Under the pieces are notes generated by a model. The model did not search any database and was not told the DNA's origin. It saw nothing but the letters and a program-made list of their open reading frames with translations. The translations under genes and the position numbers were made by a program. Shown piece after piece: positions 48,037-57,848 of a stretch of DNA of 64,000 nucleotides. This DNA comes from Actinomycetes bacterium (lineage in GTDB: Bacteria; Actinomycetota; Coriobacteriia; Anaerosomatales; Anaerosomataceae), in the NCBI GenBank assembly GCA_022839745.1, contig JALHJB010000013.1, positions 7,011 through 71,010 of the forward strand, read 5' to 3'. The first letter of the stretch is position 1. Each line of letters opens with the position of its first letter.

Positions 48037-49743
48037 TCAGTCTTCTTCGCGGGGATACAGGACTGGTTCGTGTTCCACAGGCTGCACCGCTTCTTCTGCC
48101 AGAATCTCTGTCGCGATCTCGGCTGCGGTCCTCGCCCGTGGCTCGGGAGCAAGCGGGACCTCTTTGACGAACAGCATGGCCACGAAGCCTATACACATGA
48201 GCGCGAATCCCCAGAAGAACGCATCGGTGATGCCGGTGGTGAGCGCAAGCTTCACGTCGATGATGAACGAGGACATCGCGGGCCGGAGCGACTCGGGCAG
48301 CTTGGCCGCCACCGCTTCGAAGGCGCCCGCATTGAGCAGTTTGCCCGGCTCGGCCGCCAATCGTTCCAGGAGCTGATACGCCGAACCGAACGTCGCCTTA
48401 TGCCGCTCGAGGAGCACGCCAAGCTCACGTCCGAAGGAGGCGTTCATCACACCGCCGAGCAGCGCCACGCCGAACGTCCCGCCGATGGCGCGGAAGAACT
48501 GCAAGGCGCCGGTGACCTCTCCGACGCGTTTGGGGAACTGCGCCTGCAGCGAGATCGCGAAGATCGGCGTCATCGCGCCGATGCCAAGCCCCACCAGCGC
48601 CATGAAGACCGCGAGCTCGGCGTTGCCGGTCTGAGTCGTGATGCCCGACAGCATGAACATGCCCACCAAGGCTATCGCCAATCCCACGACCCCAAAATGC
48701 TTGTACTTCCCCGTTCGGCTGATGAGCTGGCCGACGCTCGCCGATCCGATCGGCATGGCAAGCATCATCGGGGTGAGCAGCGTGCCTGAGTTGGACGCGG
48801 TGCGTTCCAAGACGACCTGCATGAACGTCGGCAGGAACATGATCGACCCGAACATGCCGACTCCCGAGAAGAACAGCACGACCATGCTCGCCGTGAAGCT
48901 GCGGTCCTTGAAGAGCCTGACATCCAGGATCGGCTCGCTGGTGTGAAGCTCACGCCACACGAACAGCGCGAGCATCACAGCCGACAACACGAGCAGGGCG
49001 ATGATCGTCGGTGATCCCCAGGCATACTGCGATCCGCCCCAGTTGAGGGCGAGCAGCAGAGGCGCCACTCCACCCGCGAGCGTGACCGCCCCCAGATAGT
49101 CGATGCTGTGACGCTGGTTAGACTCTGGGCGCGGCATCACGATGGCAAGCGCGATAAGAGCGAGGATGCCGAAAGGGACGTTGATGTAGAAGATCCACCG
49201 CCACGACAGCGCGTCGGTGATCCAGCCTCCCAGCATAGGACCGACGACCGAGGCGATCCCAAAGACCGCACCGGTGAGACCCTGATACCGCCCCCGCTCC
49301 TTAGGCTCGAACAGGTCGCCGATGATGGCCATTGCGTTCGCCATCATCATGCCGCCGCCCACGCCTTGAAGCCCGCGGAAGACGATCAGCTGTGTCATCG
49401 GGCTCTCTGCTCCGAAGAGCGTCCGGAACACCGTGCTCAGCCACGGCTCGCCGGCGGCGCCCGAAAGCGCAGAGCCTGCCAGGAAGATGAGGATGCCCGA
49501 GATGTAGAACCACTTCCGGCCGTACATGTCGGACAGTTTTCCGACCAACGGGATCGCAATGGTCGACGTGAGCGAGTACATCGTGAACACCCATGAGAGC
49601 ATCGACATCCCACCGAGTTCCCGGACGATCGTCGGAAGCGCGGGACCGACGATGGTGTTGTCGAGCGCGCCGAGAAGCATCGCCAGAAGAACACCGGCCA
49701 GGATGGACATCTTGCGTTTGTGTGGCATGTCGCGTAAGGACAT
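48037..49743 (-). CDS. MFS drug exporter, DHA2 (EmrB/QacA) type
   Basis: A 568-residue major facilitator with fourteen predicted helices. The family motifs are LDNTIVGPALPTI in helix 1 and GKLSDMYGRKW between helices 2 and 3, and the motif-C region is around GGWITDALSWRWIFYINVP. Proton-driven export of hydrophobic drugs or dyes is expected. AGGAGAGG lies before ATG 49743; ATG 49728 is an alternative. Its end abuts the AOR remnant. Confidence 0.92.
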   Translation of the reverse strand: MSLRDMPHKRKMSILAGVLLAMLLGALDNTIVGPALPTIVRELGGMSMLSWVFTMYSLTSTIAIPLVGKLSDMYGRKWFYISGILIFLAGSALSGAAGEPWLSTVFRTLFGAESPMTQLIVFRGLQGVGGGMMMANAMAIIGDLFEPKERGRYQGLTGAVFGIASVVGPMLGGWITDALSWRWIFYINVPFGILALIALAIVMPRPESNQRHSIDYLGAVTLAGGVAPLLLALNWGGSQYAWGSPTIIALLVLSAVMLALFVWRELHTSEPILDVRLFKDRSFTASMVVLFFSGVGMFGSIMFLPTFMQVVLERTASNSGTLLTPMMLAMPIGSASVGQLISRTGKYKHFGVVGLAIALVGMFMLSGITTQTGNAELAVFMALVGLGIGAMTPIFAISLQAQFPKRVGEVTGALQFFRAIGGTFGVALLGGVMNASFGRELGVLLERHKATFGSAYQLLERLAAEPGKLLNAGAFEAVAAKLPESLRPAMSSFIIDVKLALTTGITDAFFWGFALMCIGFVAMLFVKEVPLAPEPRARTAAEIATEILAEEAVQPVEHEPVLYPREED

Positions 49744-49841
49744 ATCCTCTCCTACCACTCATCTTCGGCGGAACACCGCCGAGAAGCCCGTCGGCACGTG
49801 CGGTGCGTGCGGCTCGGCTTGCCGATAGAAACGGAACGAGA

Positions 49842-49868
49842 ACCGGAGCCGACTAGGTCGGCTCCGGT
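49842..49868 (-). terminator. Terminator of the MMPL operon
   Basis: A perfect 12-bp stem (ACCGGAGCCGAC and its complement) with a three-base loop, followed on the minus strand by the T-rich TTCTCGTTCCGTTTC. It lies 63 bases after the stop of the MMPL partner gene. Confidence 0.7.
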
Positions 49869-49931
49869 CAGGAACCTCAGGTCTTCTCGCGCATCCGCGG
49901 CTGATACCGCGGGTGCAACTGTGAACGGTCT

Positions 49932-51830
49932 CTACTCTTGCGAGACACCATCCAGCTTGAGCAGGAAGCTCACGTGCCCGGTCGCCGATTCGGGCAGCCC
50001 CAGGAAGGAGGTGTACGAATCCGCAGCCTCCTTCATCGTGTCGAGCAACGCCTGGCCTTTGCGCATCTCATCCACACTTGAGCCAAGTCCCCCCGACATC
50101 TTGGCAAGCGCCTCGGCCGCCGTGTTTATGCCCGGCAACTTCTGTCCCTGGACCGTGCCGCCGTGAGCGACTGCGTCGAGCGTGGCGACCAGATCACTCA
50201 TCATCTGAGGCAGCGACGCGAAGTCATCGAACATCCCTGAGGACTCCGACACGCCGGACGACGCTTGACCCAGTCCATCCGCGATGCCCTGCAGCCCGAT
50301 CACGGTGGTCGTAAGACCAGGGAACTGCTGCCCCTGCACCACACCGCCGTCGCGAAGCACGACAAGAGCTGCCTTCAAGTCCTCGAAAGCCTGCGGAACG
50401 GCGCTCAGCATGCTGGCCTGATCGACGATGGTTGCAAGACCGGCCTCCGTCTGCGCAAGGCCTTGCGCAAGCGCCTCGAGGTTGTCTCGGGTGGTCACCA
50501 GCCCCGGAATCGTCTCAGAGCCCAGCGTGCCGCCGTTGCGCAGGACATCAAGCAGAGCTTGCTGCTCGGCGATGCCCGAAGCGAGCTGCTGCAACACGGA
50601 GTCTTGAGGATACGCGGCAGCGCGGTCGTTCGCAAGCGCGAGCAGCGCCGTGTTGGATGAGCGGATCTGGTCCAGCAGGCCTATCTGCGCGTCGAGAAGG
50701 TCCACGATGCCCTCGGCCCCGGTACGTGTTTGCGTGATACCGCTGAGGATTTGGGAAAGGCCCGCCTGAAGCTCGCTCAATGAGTCGAACTGGCTCGTGT
50801 CGATGCCAGCGATCACGCCGCTCAGGTAGTCGAGTTGGCCCTGCGAGAGGCTCGCCAGTCCACTCACACCAGACGCCATCTCATCCAGCCCGCTCTGAAG
50901 CTCCTGCAAGCCTTCCGCAGCATCGGTCGCCGCCGACAGGTCGTATTCACCGAGTCTCGCGCTGATACCGTCGAGCACCATGATGTGCCCGTCCGACAAC
51001 TGCTTGAGTTGCCCGAGCCCCGCGCTGAGTTCCGCGAGCTGATCGGCGGCCGAAAGGTCGGGCGAGGACGGTAGCATGGGCAACGCGGTGATCACGATAG
51101 GGTCGATCATGACGTTCTCGGCCTCCATCTCGATGGTGGCCGAGGCGTCCGGGGACGGAAGCATGGGCACGACGTACGTGCGCTTGGCTCCTGTCACCAT
51201 CACCTGGGCCCCTTCGGGCGGCACCACGTCGAACATGCGCTGACCATCGAGCACGATCTGCGGGGCGCACAGTATCGGGACCGTGTAGGTCACCTCGGAG
51301 CTCTGCTCGGTACCGTCAGCGCCTGTGTATGTGACGGTCTTCTTGCGCTCCAGCCGATTGTGGATGGACACGTCGATACGCACATGGCCGCTCTTGCCGG
51401 CGAGGTCGGCGGGTTCGATCGCCTTGCCGTCGAGCGAGTAAGTGACTTTCACGTCGATGGGCAGTTCTTTTCTTGTCTCGGCCCGATAGAAGAAATCCCC
51501 TCTGCCGTCGACCGTCACATCGGCGGTCACATCGGCGCCCGAGCGCGTGGGATCGAAGCCATCCGTGAGCGACTCGATCGCGCCGGCGTCCGGGGCTGGG
51601 TCGACGAGCGAGATCGTCCCATTCCCCTCCACATGCAGCCAGTCGACCACGATCGTGCTCTTGAGGCCGCCCGTCGCATCCATCACCGCGTACACGGTCT
51701 CGGTGTCCTCTATGCGGTCGACTCGCGTCGTCTGTTGCGCGGGCGCCGCAGAGGCCCCGATGAGGCTCGCGGCCACGACTGCCGCGACCAGACCGGCGCT
51801 ACGGGCGCGTCTCGGATTGATGCGCATCAT
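49932..51830 (-). CDS. Secreted coiled-coil partner of the MMPL transporter
   Basis: A 632-residue exported protein. An N-terminal signal sequence (SAGLVAAVVAASLIGASAAP) is followed by a beta-rich domain (residues 35-250) and then a long helical region rich in Leu, Gly and Ser repeats (LQELQSGLDEMASGVSGLA; LSELQAGLSQILSGI), like the heptad segments of YhgE/Pip proteins. The ATG overlaps the MMPL stop by one base (TGATG), so the two are coupled. A role as an external adaptor of the transporter is inferred from context. Start could be one or two codons upstream. Confidence 0.8.
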   Translation of the reverse strand: MMRINPRRARSAGLVAAVVAASLIGASAAPAQQTTRVDRIEDTETVYAVMDATGGLKSTIVVDWLHVEGNGTISLVDPAPDAGAIESLTDGFDPTRSGADVTADVTVDGRGDFFYRAETRKELPIDVKVTYSLDGKAIEPADLAGKSGHVRIDVSIHNRLERKKTVTYTGADGTEQSSEVTYTVPILCAPQIVLDGQRMFDVVPPEGAQVMVTGAKRTYVVPMLPSPDASATIEMEAENVMIDPIVITALPMLPSSPDLSAADQLAELSAGLGQLKQLSDGHIMVLDGISARLGEYDLSAATDAAEGLQELQSGLDEMASGVSGLASLSQGQLDYLSGVIAGIDTSQFDSLSELQAGLSQILSGITQTRTGAEGIVDLLDAQIGLLDQIRSSNTALLALANDRAAAYPQDSVLQQLASGIAEQQALLDVLRNGGTLGSETIPGLVTTRDNLEALAQGLAQTEAGLATIVDQASMLSAVPQAFEDLKAALVVLRDGGVVQGQQFPGLTTTVIGLQGIADGLGQASSGVSESSGMFDDFASLPQMMSDLVATLDAVAHGGTVQGQKLPGINTAAEALAKMSGGLGSSVDEMRKGQALLDTMKEAADSYTSFLGLPESATGHVSFLLKLDGVSQE

Positions 51831-53911
51831 CACTCACCTCTCACGACATGTTTCGGCCAGCCGATGCTCAAGCGCTCGAAGAGAGGCTGACCCACGACCA
51901 GGATGGCGGGCAGGAAGACCACGACCGAGAAGAAGCTCACCAACGCCCCCCGTGCAATCAGGAGTGTGAGCTCTCGGACCGTGCCGATATCCGACATGAA
52001 GGCGAGGGGGATCGTCGCCGCGAACATGGTGGCGGCGCTCACCAGGATCGACTGGCTCGACTCGGCGACCGAGGTCTTGATGGCCTCGATGCGGTTGCTG
52101 GTCTTTGCCAGCTCCTCTTCATAGCGCGTGGTGATGAGCACCGCGTAGTCCACAGTGGCGCCTAGCTGGATGGCTCCGATCGCGAACGACGCGACGAAGA
52201 TGATCCCCCCCGAGCCGAGCAGCACCATTGACATGTTGAGGAAGATCGCGAGTTCGATGGTGCCCACGAGCGCGACCGGCACCGAAAGCGAGCGGAAAGC
52301 GACGGCGACGATCACGACGATCGCCACGATCGAGATGATGTCGATTCTGTCGGCGTCACCCGCTGAGACGGTCTCTAAGTCGCGCATGAGCATGGACATG
52401 CCCGTAAGGTACGCTTCGCCCTGCCACTGCGTGGAAGCCATCTTCGAGATAGCCTCCAAGGCGGGGCCCATCTTGGGGTCCCACGTCTTGTAGGCAAGGT
52501 CGATCATGAGGTACGTGTACCCGTCCGAGAAGAACGTGGCCGTCGCTTCTGGCGGCAAGAACTCCTTAGGGATCTTCGGATCGACCAGAGACGTGTACCC
52601 GAAGACGCGCGTGACCCCGTCGATCTTCTCCAGGTTTGCGCGGAGCCGCTCGAGATCCACCGCAGACCCTGTGTCTTCGAGCACGAGGAACGCCGAGTTC
52701 GCGCGTCCGAACGCCTCGGCGATCTCCTTCTCCCCCCGTATCGACGGCAAGTCCGTGGGCATGCCCGCATCGATGTCGTAACTCTCCACAACTCGGCTGT
52801 TGCCGTAGTAACCCACACCCAAGAGCACCACCGCCACGAGCGCGACGACACCCGCGTGCCGAGCCACGAAGCGTCCGAGCCGTGAGAAGTCGAAGCGCGG
52901 GATGGGGTGCTGCACCTTTTGGATCAGCGGGAGCGCGTCGATCAAGAGTCCTGGCAGGAAGCACACCACGAGCAGGAGGGTCATCGCGACGCCGCGGGCC
53001 AGCGTGAGCCCCAGGTCCATGCCGAAACTCAGACGCATGAACGTGAGCGCGAGGAACCCCGCGATGGTGGTGAGCGCCGCGGCCATGACGGCCTTGAAGG
53101 TGGCTTGGACCGCCGTGATCATCGCGTCTTCCGTGTCGCGGCTGCGCCGTTCCTCCTCGAACCGGTGATACAAGAAGAGCGCGTAGTCCATGGTAACGGC
53201 GAACTGCAGCGCAAAGACGATGACGCTGGTGAGGTAGAAGACCTCCTGGCCGATGTAGTAGCTGAGACCCAAGTTCATGACCACGCCGATGGCGATCGTG
53301 ATGACGAAGAGTATGGGCACCACGATCGAGGGCACGGTGAGCAGCAACACGAGGGTGACGAGCCCGATCGAGGCGAGGACCAGCCCCAGCTGCGAGCTGG
53401 ACATCGACTCCTCGAGCTCGATCTGCTGAGCGCCAGTGATGGCGGCGTCATAGGGCTCGATCAGCCGTTTCACCTCGTTCACCGCATCCTTCACAAGCGG
53501 GTCGCTCATGGTGCCCGCGAACCCCACCTGAAGGAGGGTGCCGCCATCGGAGTAGTAGTTGTCAGCGACCGCCTTGTCGAGGAACTCACGCGGCTGTTCG
53601 ATAGGCGCAAGGTCGGTCACCCAATGGACCGCCTCGACCCCCTTGACCGCCTGGAGCTCCTTCGCGAGTGTGGCGACCTTCGCGTCACTCTCGCCGCGGA
53701 TGTAGACCTGCATGGTGTTGCCCAGACCGAAGTCGTCGTTAAGGATCGTGAAGCCCTTAGTGGAGTCCAAGTCCTGGGGAAGGTACGACATCATGTCGTA
53801 GTTGGTGCGCTGGTTCAGCATGCCCCACGCGGCGAGCACGAGAAGCACCGCGGTGACGGCCATGACAGCGCGACGCTGCTTGACCACGAAGACAGCGAAT
53901 CTACTCAGCAC
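51830..53911 (-). CDS. MMPL/RND family transporter
   Basis: A 693-residue membrane protein with the RND half-repeat twice: one helix, a large external loop (residues 35-190), six helices, then a second loop and six helices. MDYALFLYHRFEEERRSRDT marks the first transmembrane block and VDYAVLITTRYEEELAKTS the second, both with the conserved Asp-Tyr pair of MMPL proteins. Such proteins export lipids or hydrophobic compounds. The start is GTG with GGAGGGA seven bases upstream. It forms an operon with the coiled-coil partner. Confidence 0.92.
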   Translation of the reverse strand: MLSRFAVFVVKQRRAVMAVTAVLLVLAAWGMLNQRTNYDMMSYLPQDLDSTKGFTILNDDFGLGNTMQVYIRGESDAKVATLAKELQAVKGVEAVHWVTDLAPIEQPREFLDKAVADNYYSDGGTLLQVGFAGTMSDPLVKDAVNEVKRLIEPYDAAITGAQQIELEESMSSSQLGLVLASIGLVTLVLLLTVPSIVVPILFVITIAIGVVMNLGLSYYIGQEVFYLTSVIVFALQFAVTMDYALFLYHRFEEERRSRDTEDAMITAVQATFKAVMAAALTTIAGFLALTFMRLSFGMDLGLTLARGVAMTLLLVVCFLPGLLIDALPLIQKVQHPIPRFDFSRLGRFVARHAGVVALVAVVLLGVGYYGNSRVVESYDIDAGMPTDLPSIRGEKEIAEAFGRANSAFLVLEDTGSAVDLERLRANLEKIDGVTRVFGYTSLVDPKIPKEFLPPEATATFFSDGYTYLMIDLAYKTWDPKMGPALEAISKMASTQWQGEAYLTGMSMLMRDLETVSAGDADRIDIISIVAIVVIVAVAFRSLSVPVALVGTIELAIFLNMSMVLLGSGGIIFVASFAIGAIQLGATVDYAVLITTRYEEELAKTSNRIEAIKTSVAESSQSILVSAATMFAATIPLAFMSDIGTVRELTLLIARGALVSFFSVVVFLPAILVVGQPLFERLSIGWPKHVVRGE

Positions 53912-54222
53912 GTGACGATCCCTCCGGCACGAGATCCGGCTACTCACACAACAATACGCCACGCGAGCAGAGTACCCTGCTACGGGCGTGGTGCGCTAAA
54001 CAACCCTCGACATTTGTTTGTAACCCAGAAAGAGGAAACCGGGACATCCTCGGAGCCCTCAAAGCCAACGTGCGTTGCCGCGACCGCTGTCGCGTACCAC
54101 ATCTCCCTGTCTTTGCCCTTGCCGGACGCGACGTGGCCCAGAACCACGGCGAGCACCTCGATCACCACGAAAACCCACCCCGCGACGCTGGTCGACCGCC
54201 AGGTCCGCTGCGGCTCCGCCCC
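53912..54222. other. Intergenic region upstream of the MMPL operon
   Basis: About 310 bases. A 62-codon minus-strand frame (53980-54168) contains VIEVLAVVLGHVASGKGK, but it has no ribosome site, recognisable family or clear ends, so I do not call it. The region should hold the promoter of the MMPL operon. Confidence 0.4.
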
Positions 54223-55200
54223 TCACTTTCCGTCGACGTAGTCGTCCTTCTGGAGGAGCCCCTTGATACGCTCACCGCCAGCGTGGGCCTTCAAGTTGGC
54301 GACTGCGACCTTGGTCGCGTGCGTAAGCGCATCCGGCACCATCCCTGAGTCGTGCGGCGTGCCGATGACGTTGGGAAGGTCGAGGAACGGATACGTCATC
54401 TCGAACTCCCCGTGACGGAACGGCTCGATCCACCACGCATCGATGCCAGCGCGGAAGCCGGGGTGCGTCTTGAGGTGCTCGAAGAAGGCGCGCTCGTCGA
54501 TGATCTCGCCTCTTGCGACGTTGACGATGATGGCGTCGGGCTTCGTCCAGCCAAGCTCGCGCTCCCCGATCAGACCCTCGGTGACCTTCGAGAGGGCGAG
54601 TGAGATCACGATGATGTCGGCCTGACGAAGCACTGTCTCAAGGTCTGCGAGCGTGCCGATGAAGTCCACCTTCTCCTCGGTGCGCCCGCTCGTGTTGATG
54701 CCAAGGATCCTCGCCCCGAATGCCTGGAACAAGTGCGCCGCGGCCTTACCGATACCGCCGAATCCGAGGATAGCGACGGTGGAGCCTTCGATGGAGCGGT
54801 TCATGCTGAACTGGTCGAACTCCCCAGCCTTGAGCTTGAGGTAGTTGCCCTTGAGGTCTTTGGCGAGCGCGAGAGTGAGCGCGAGCACATGTTCCGCCAT
54901 AGGGCGGGCGTAGGCGCCCACGTTGCCCGCTATGTCGAAGTCCCTTGTGAAGAGCTCGCTGGGAACGTGATCGCCTCCGGCCGAGAACAGCTGCATGAGC
55001 CGCAGGCGCGACAGCAACGGGTACTCGTCTGCGGCGATCTCCCGCGACGGGTTCCACGAAAGGATGACATCGGCGTCTCGAAGCGCTTGCGCGCGATCTG
55101 CGACGTCTGTGAGATAGGAGACTTCGTACACACCGCGTAGGCCCTCTTCTATGATTGCTCGCTGGTCCGCATCCGCATCGTAGGTGACGAGCAGGTTCAT
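54223..55200 (-). CDS. D-2-hydroxyacid dehydrogenase family protein
   Basis: A 325-residue NAD-dependent dehydrogenase. The dinucleotide loop is VAILGFGGIGKAAAHLF, the catalytic arginine lies in NVARGEIID, the acidic residue in GIDAWWIEPF and the histidine in GTPHDSGM. The family spans glycerate, lactate and phosphoglycerate dehydrogenases; the substrate is not evident. A start at ATG 55200 fits family length. The selenoprotein-like gene lies 43 bases upstream on the same strand, so the two may be co-transcribed. Confidence 0.9.
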   Translation of the reverse strand: MNLLVTYDADADQRAIIEEGLRGVYEVSYLTDVADRAQALRDADVILSWNPSREIAADEYPLLSRLRLMQLFSAGGDHVPSELFTRDFDIAGNVGAYARPMAEHVLALTLALAKDLKGNYLKLKAGEFDQFSMNRSIEGSTVAILGFGGIGKAAAHLFQAFGARILGINTSGRTEEKVDFIGTLADLETVLRQADIIVISLALSKVTEGLIGERELGWTKPDAIIVNVARGEIIDERAFFEHLKTHPGFRAGIDAWWIEPFRHGEFEMTYPFLDLPNVIGTPHDSGMVPDALTHATKVAVANLKAHAGGERIKGLLQKDDYVDGK

Positions 55201-55243
55201 GATCCTTCCTTCCTTGGTTGTCCAGAAGCTCCGTTATCGCTCG

Positions 55244-55930
55244 CTAGCGACCGAAGCCTCTTAGGGCGCGAAACCCCGGCTGGTGAGACGACGGGTCACG
55301 CCCTTCCATCACGTCGAGAACCGCCTGCTCCAGCACCGGCTCCGACACCGCTCCGGAAAGCATCCATCGGCCCGCGAAGACCACCGTCGGCACGGCGTTC
55401 ACCCCAAGGCGCTGTACCTCGCCGAGGTCCGCCATCACCGCTTGTCGGGTAGCGGCGCTTTGAAAGTCGGCTTGCCAGTGCGCGATGTCCAGCCCGACGT
55501 CGGCAGCGCATGACGCGAGCACGTCGGCGTCGGCGACGTTAAGCGCTTCCACCGCATGCGCCTTCTGAAGCCTGTCGAACATGTCCCAGTGAGCCGCCAT
55601 GCCGCCTTGCGTCTCGGCCGCCTTGCAGGCGAGAAGGCTCGGCATCGAATACGGATACGGGAACTCGCGGCTCCGCATCAGGGCGACATCGATCGCCTCA
55701 CCGCCGGGGTGAGCCGCAGCAGCGGCCCAATGCCGCATGATCTCTTCTTTGGCAGCGACCGGATCTCCGAACATCCGCGAGATCGAAGACGGGTCCGGAG
55801 CGAGTGCGAACGACCGGTGCTCCACGTGCACGTCAGGGTGCCGCTGCACGACATGTCTGAGCCTCGCCGAGGCCAGGAAGCACCACACTCAAAGAACGTC
55901 GTGGAAGAACTCGACCGTAAGCTGTGACAT
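55244..55930 (-). CDS. DsbA/FrnE-like thiol oxidoreductase, probable selenoprotein (UVWC)
   Basis: A 228-codon gene with an in-frame TGA at codon 14 (55889-55891). The product starts MSQLTVEFFHDVL, then Sec, then VWCFLASARLRHVV. DsbA-fold FrnE/2-hydroxychromene-isomerase-like proteins have CxxC exactly here (DVLCxWC), so UGA replaces the first, nucleophilic cysteine. The 214 codons after the TGA are intact and carry the family cis-proline (VNAVPTVVFAGRWMLSG). AAGGGTGG lies before ATG 55930. A SECIS-like hairpin follows the UGA. Automated callers would start at GTG 55888 and lose the active site. If UGA were a plain stop, this would be a pseudogene, but the rest shows no decay. Confidence 0.8.
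55857..55876 (-). promoter_or_regulatory. SECIS-like hairpin
   Basis: In the transcript a stem CUG-GCCUC pairs with GAGGC-U-CAG, leaving one bulged U and GG in the small apical loop. The loop GG lies at bases 21-22 after the UGA, within the range used for bacterial SECIS elements, which sit inside the coding region directly after the Sec codon. Confidence 0.6.
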
Positions 55931-56440
55931 CTTGCCACCCTTCGCGGCTTGCCGGACTTCTTCAGGGCGCTCGCGCGGTCCAAGAAGAGCGCTCACCGAT
56001 TTGCCGACGTAGTCGGCGGACTCACACTCGTCACAAACCTTTACGAGAGCGTACGCACGCCACCGCCTGGCCTTCCGTCGTGATGACCGGCAGAACATGC
56101 GGCGCCGGTTGAAAAACACCCGCGACAAGAAACAGGACTATGAAAGGCGGACGGCCCGGGCAGCAGCCAACGATGTCGTTGCGATCAGGCTCGGCGCCTA
56201 CGACCTTTCCATCGCGCATCTCTGCACGGATACGTTCTCCACGCTCGAGACAGGGAGCGTCGATCCGGACCATCTTGCCAGGGAACAGCCCCGGAAGCTC
56301 GGGACTGCAAATGGGTCGTGTGAAACGTCTTGTCGAGCGCCGTTCGCCACAGGACCGAGTGTGAACACACGCCGGCTTCATACAGCACCCGGCGATTGCG
56401 ATGAAGAACTTCCAGGCACGACCCCACTGAACCACCGCCA
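55931..56440 (-). pseudogene. Eroded gene, possibly organomercurial-lyase-like
   Basis: Coding-like pieces in at least two frames. One frame holds LPGLFPGKMVRIDAPCLERG followed by RIRAEMRDGKVVGAEPD. A second frame continues with VFFNRRRMFCRSSRRKARRW after a stop. The order resembles MerB-type alkylmercury lyase or related proteins (APC..CG, then a C-terminal FC..H..RW), but the match is from memory and weak. No start is evident. The second frame runs straight into the selenoprotein start. Confidence 0.35.
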
Positions 56441-56469
56441 AGCCAGCTTGTCTTTGCATCTTCCGCCCG

Positions 56470-57027
56470 TTACACCCTTGCGAGCGCGAATGCACCACAG
56501 GCGAGCGTGACCGCTCCGAGAACAAGAACCCACAGCCCGAGGAACGTGCCCACGACCACAAGGCCGGAAAGATCGCTCAACAGAACGAAGATCGAGACGC
56601 CGATAAGAAGGAGTCCTCGCAGCAGTCGCAGCCACCACCAGCTCACCAGTGGGAGTATCGCGATTGCGCCGACGATATCATTCACCCCTGCCAGCAGTGT
56701 GAAGATCGCTGCGAAGATAAGAAACACAGCGCCCACAGCATCTGGGAAGAAAACGGCGATCACGCCAAGGAGTGTTAGCAGAACCCCGAACACGAGCGGG
56801 ACGGTCCATAACCGTGCCGTGAAGGACCGCATCTTTACCGCGTTGACGACGAGCACGATGCCAGAAGCTGCCGTGAACGCGCCCACCAGCGTCACCAGCA
56901 CTGTACCGGTGGCCCCAGGCCATGCGAGAAGCGCAACTCCCAGCAGCACGAGGAGCGCGCCCCATGCTACAAAAAGCCATCCACTGCGGCGTATCGCTTC
57001 CAAGTCCTTCGGCCACGGTGACAACAT
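56470..57027 (-). CDS. HdeD family membrane protein
   Basis: A 185-residue protein with six predicted helices arranged in pairs (WLFVAWGALLVLLGVALLAW; VPLVFGVLLTLLGVIAVFF; LLLIGVSIFVLLSDLSGLVV), the DUF308/HdeD pattern. HdeD is linked to acid resistance in E. coli; the general role is unknown. AAGGGG lies before ATG 57027, and the frame upstream lacks family resemblance. Confidence 0.88.
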   Translation of the reverse strand: MLSPWPKDLEAIRRSGWLFVAWGALLVLLGVALLAWPGATGTVLVTLVGAFTAASGIVLVVNAVKMRSFTARLWTVPLVFGVLLTLLGVIAVFFPDAVGAVFLIFAAIFTLLAGVNDIVGAIAILPLVSWWWLRLLRGLLLIGVSIFVLLSDLSGLVVVGTFLGLWVLVLGAVTLACGAFALARV

Positions 57028-57239
57028 CGCGAATGCCCCTTTCTCTTGAGACCGCCTGTGTCGAAACCTCTCTCCTCGTTGTACCCGGTGATCTCGCATC
57101 CAGCACCGTCACACCGGCATTCTCACATCTACCCTTTCCCCCATGCAGAGCCAGTGGGAGCTGGACTTTTGGCGGCGCGGCCTCGTTGTCTACCTGTATC
57201 ACTATTGTTGAGCGAGGGCGGGACTGGATGAACGGCCCA

Positions 57240-57837
57240 CGGACGTTGTTGTCAGTTGGCCCGCGATATCGGTGGCTGGCCTCCAATGCCTCCGTGTGGA
57301 CGGAACAGATTGGACTCCCGCAGGAACGGGTCGGCCTTGCCGTTGGTCTGCGGGCGGTGCTCCCAGCCCCCGCCGTCTTTGCGGTAGCCCGGCCCTCCGT
57401 GTACGCGCCAGCCTCCGCCGTCGGGGATCCGCCCGAGCTTCTTCACGTCCAGGTGGACCATGTCGCCTGGTTCTGGCCACTCGTATCGCACGGTCGGCTT
57501 GCACGTGCGGGTGTTTAAGCGTGAGAGCCCGTAGCGCCTCAGGACCGCATAGATCGTCGATCGGGCTATCTTGAGGCGCCATGCGAGGAAGTGCGGACCG
57601 CCCTTGAGAAGCACTCGGGCCTTGAGGATCCTGCGGCACCGGCGCTGCGGCACCCCCGGCCGCGTGCGCCGCAGCGCTCACCGTCCAGCCCGCCTCGATG
57701 CGGGAGACCAGAACCCCTCGCCCGTAAACGGTCAATCGCGCGTTAGGATGTGGCATGGGGGTCCTCCTTGCTTAGTTGTTGGCTTCAGCACCTACAACCG
57801 GACGGGAAGACCCTTATCTATGTCAACAACCTGTACA
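57240..57837 (-). mobile_element. Decayed IS481-family element
   Basis: Transposase pieces lie in two frames: the start MPHPNARLTVYGRGVLVSRI, then GPHFLAWRLKIARSTIYAVL with YEWPEPGDMVHLDVKKLGRI (the first Asp of the DDE core), then the end RPQTNGKADPF and GGIGGQPPISR. The central catalytic part is deleted and frames shift. The left end TGTACAGGTTGTTGACATAG (minus strand, to 57837) has an imperfect partner near 57245. It interrupts the end of the cassette array. Confidence 0.75.
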
Positions 57838-57848
57838 GGCAGAACATC

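Noticed and set aside
53980..54168. A 62-codon minus-strand frame with a short hydrophobic start
   Set aside because: No ribosome site, no recognisable family and no clear tie to neighbours; at most a fragment of a lost gene.
56097..56510. A 137-codon plus-strand frame opposite the eroded gene
   Set aside because: The minus strand has protein-like motifs here while this frame is low in hydrophobic residues and has no family signal.
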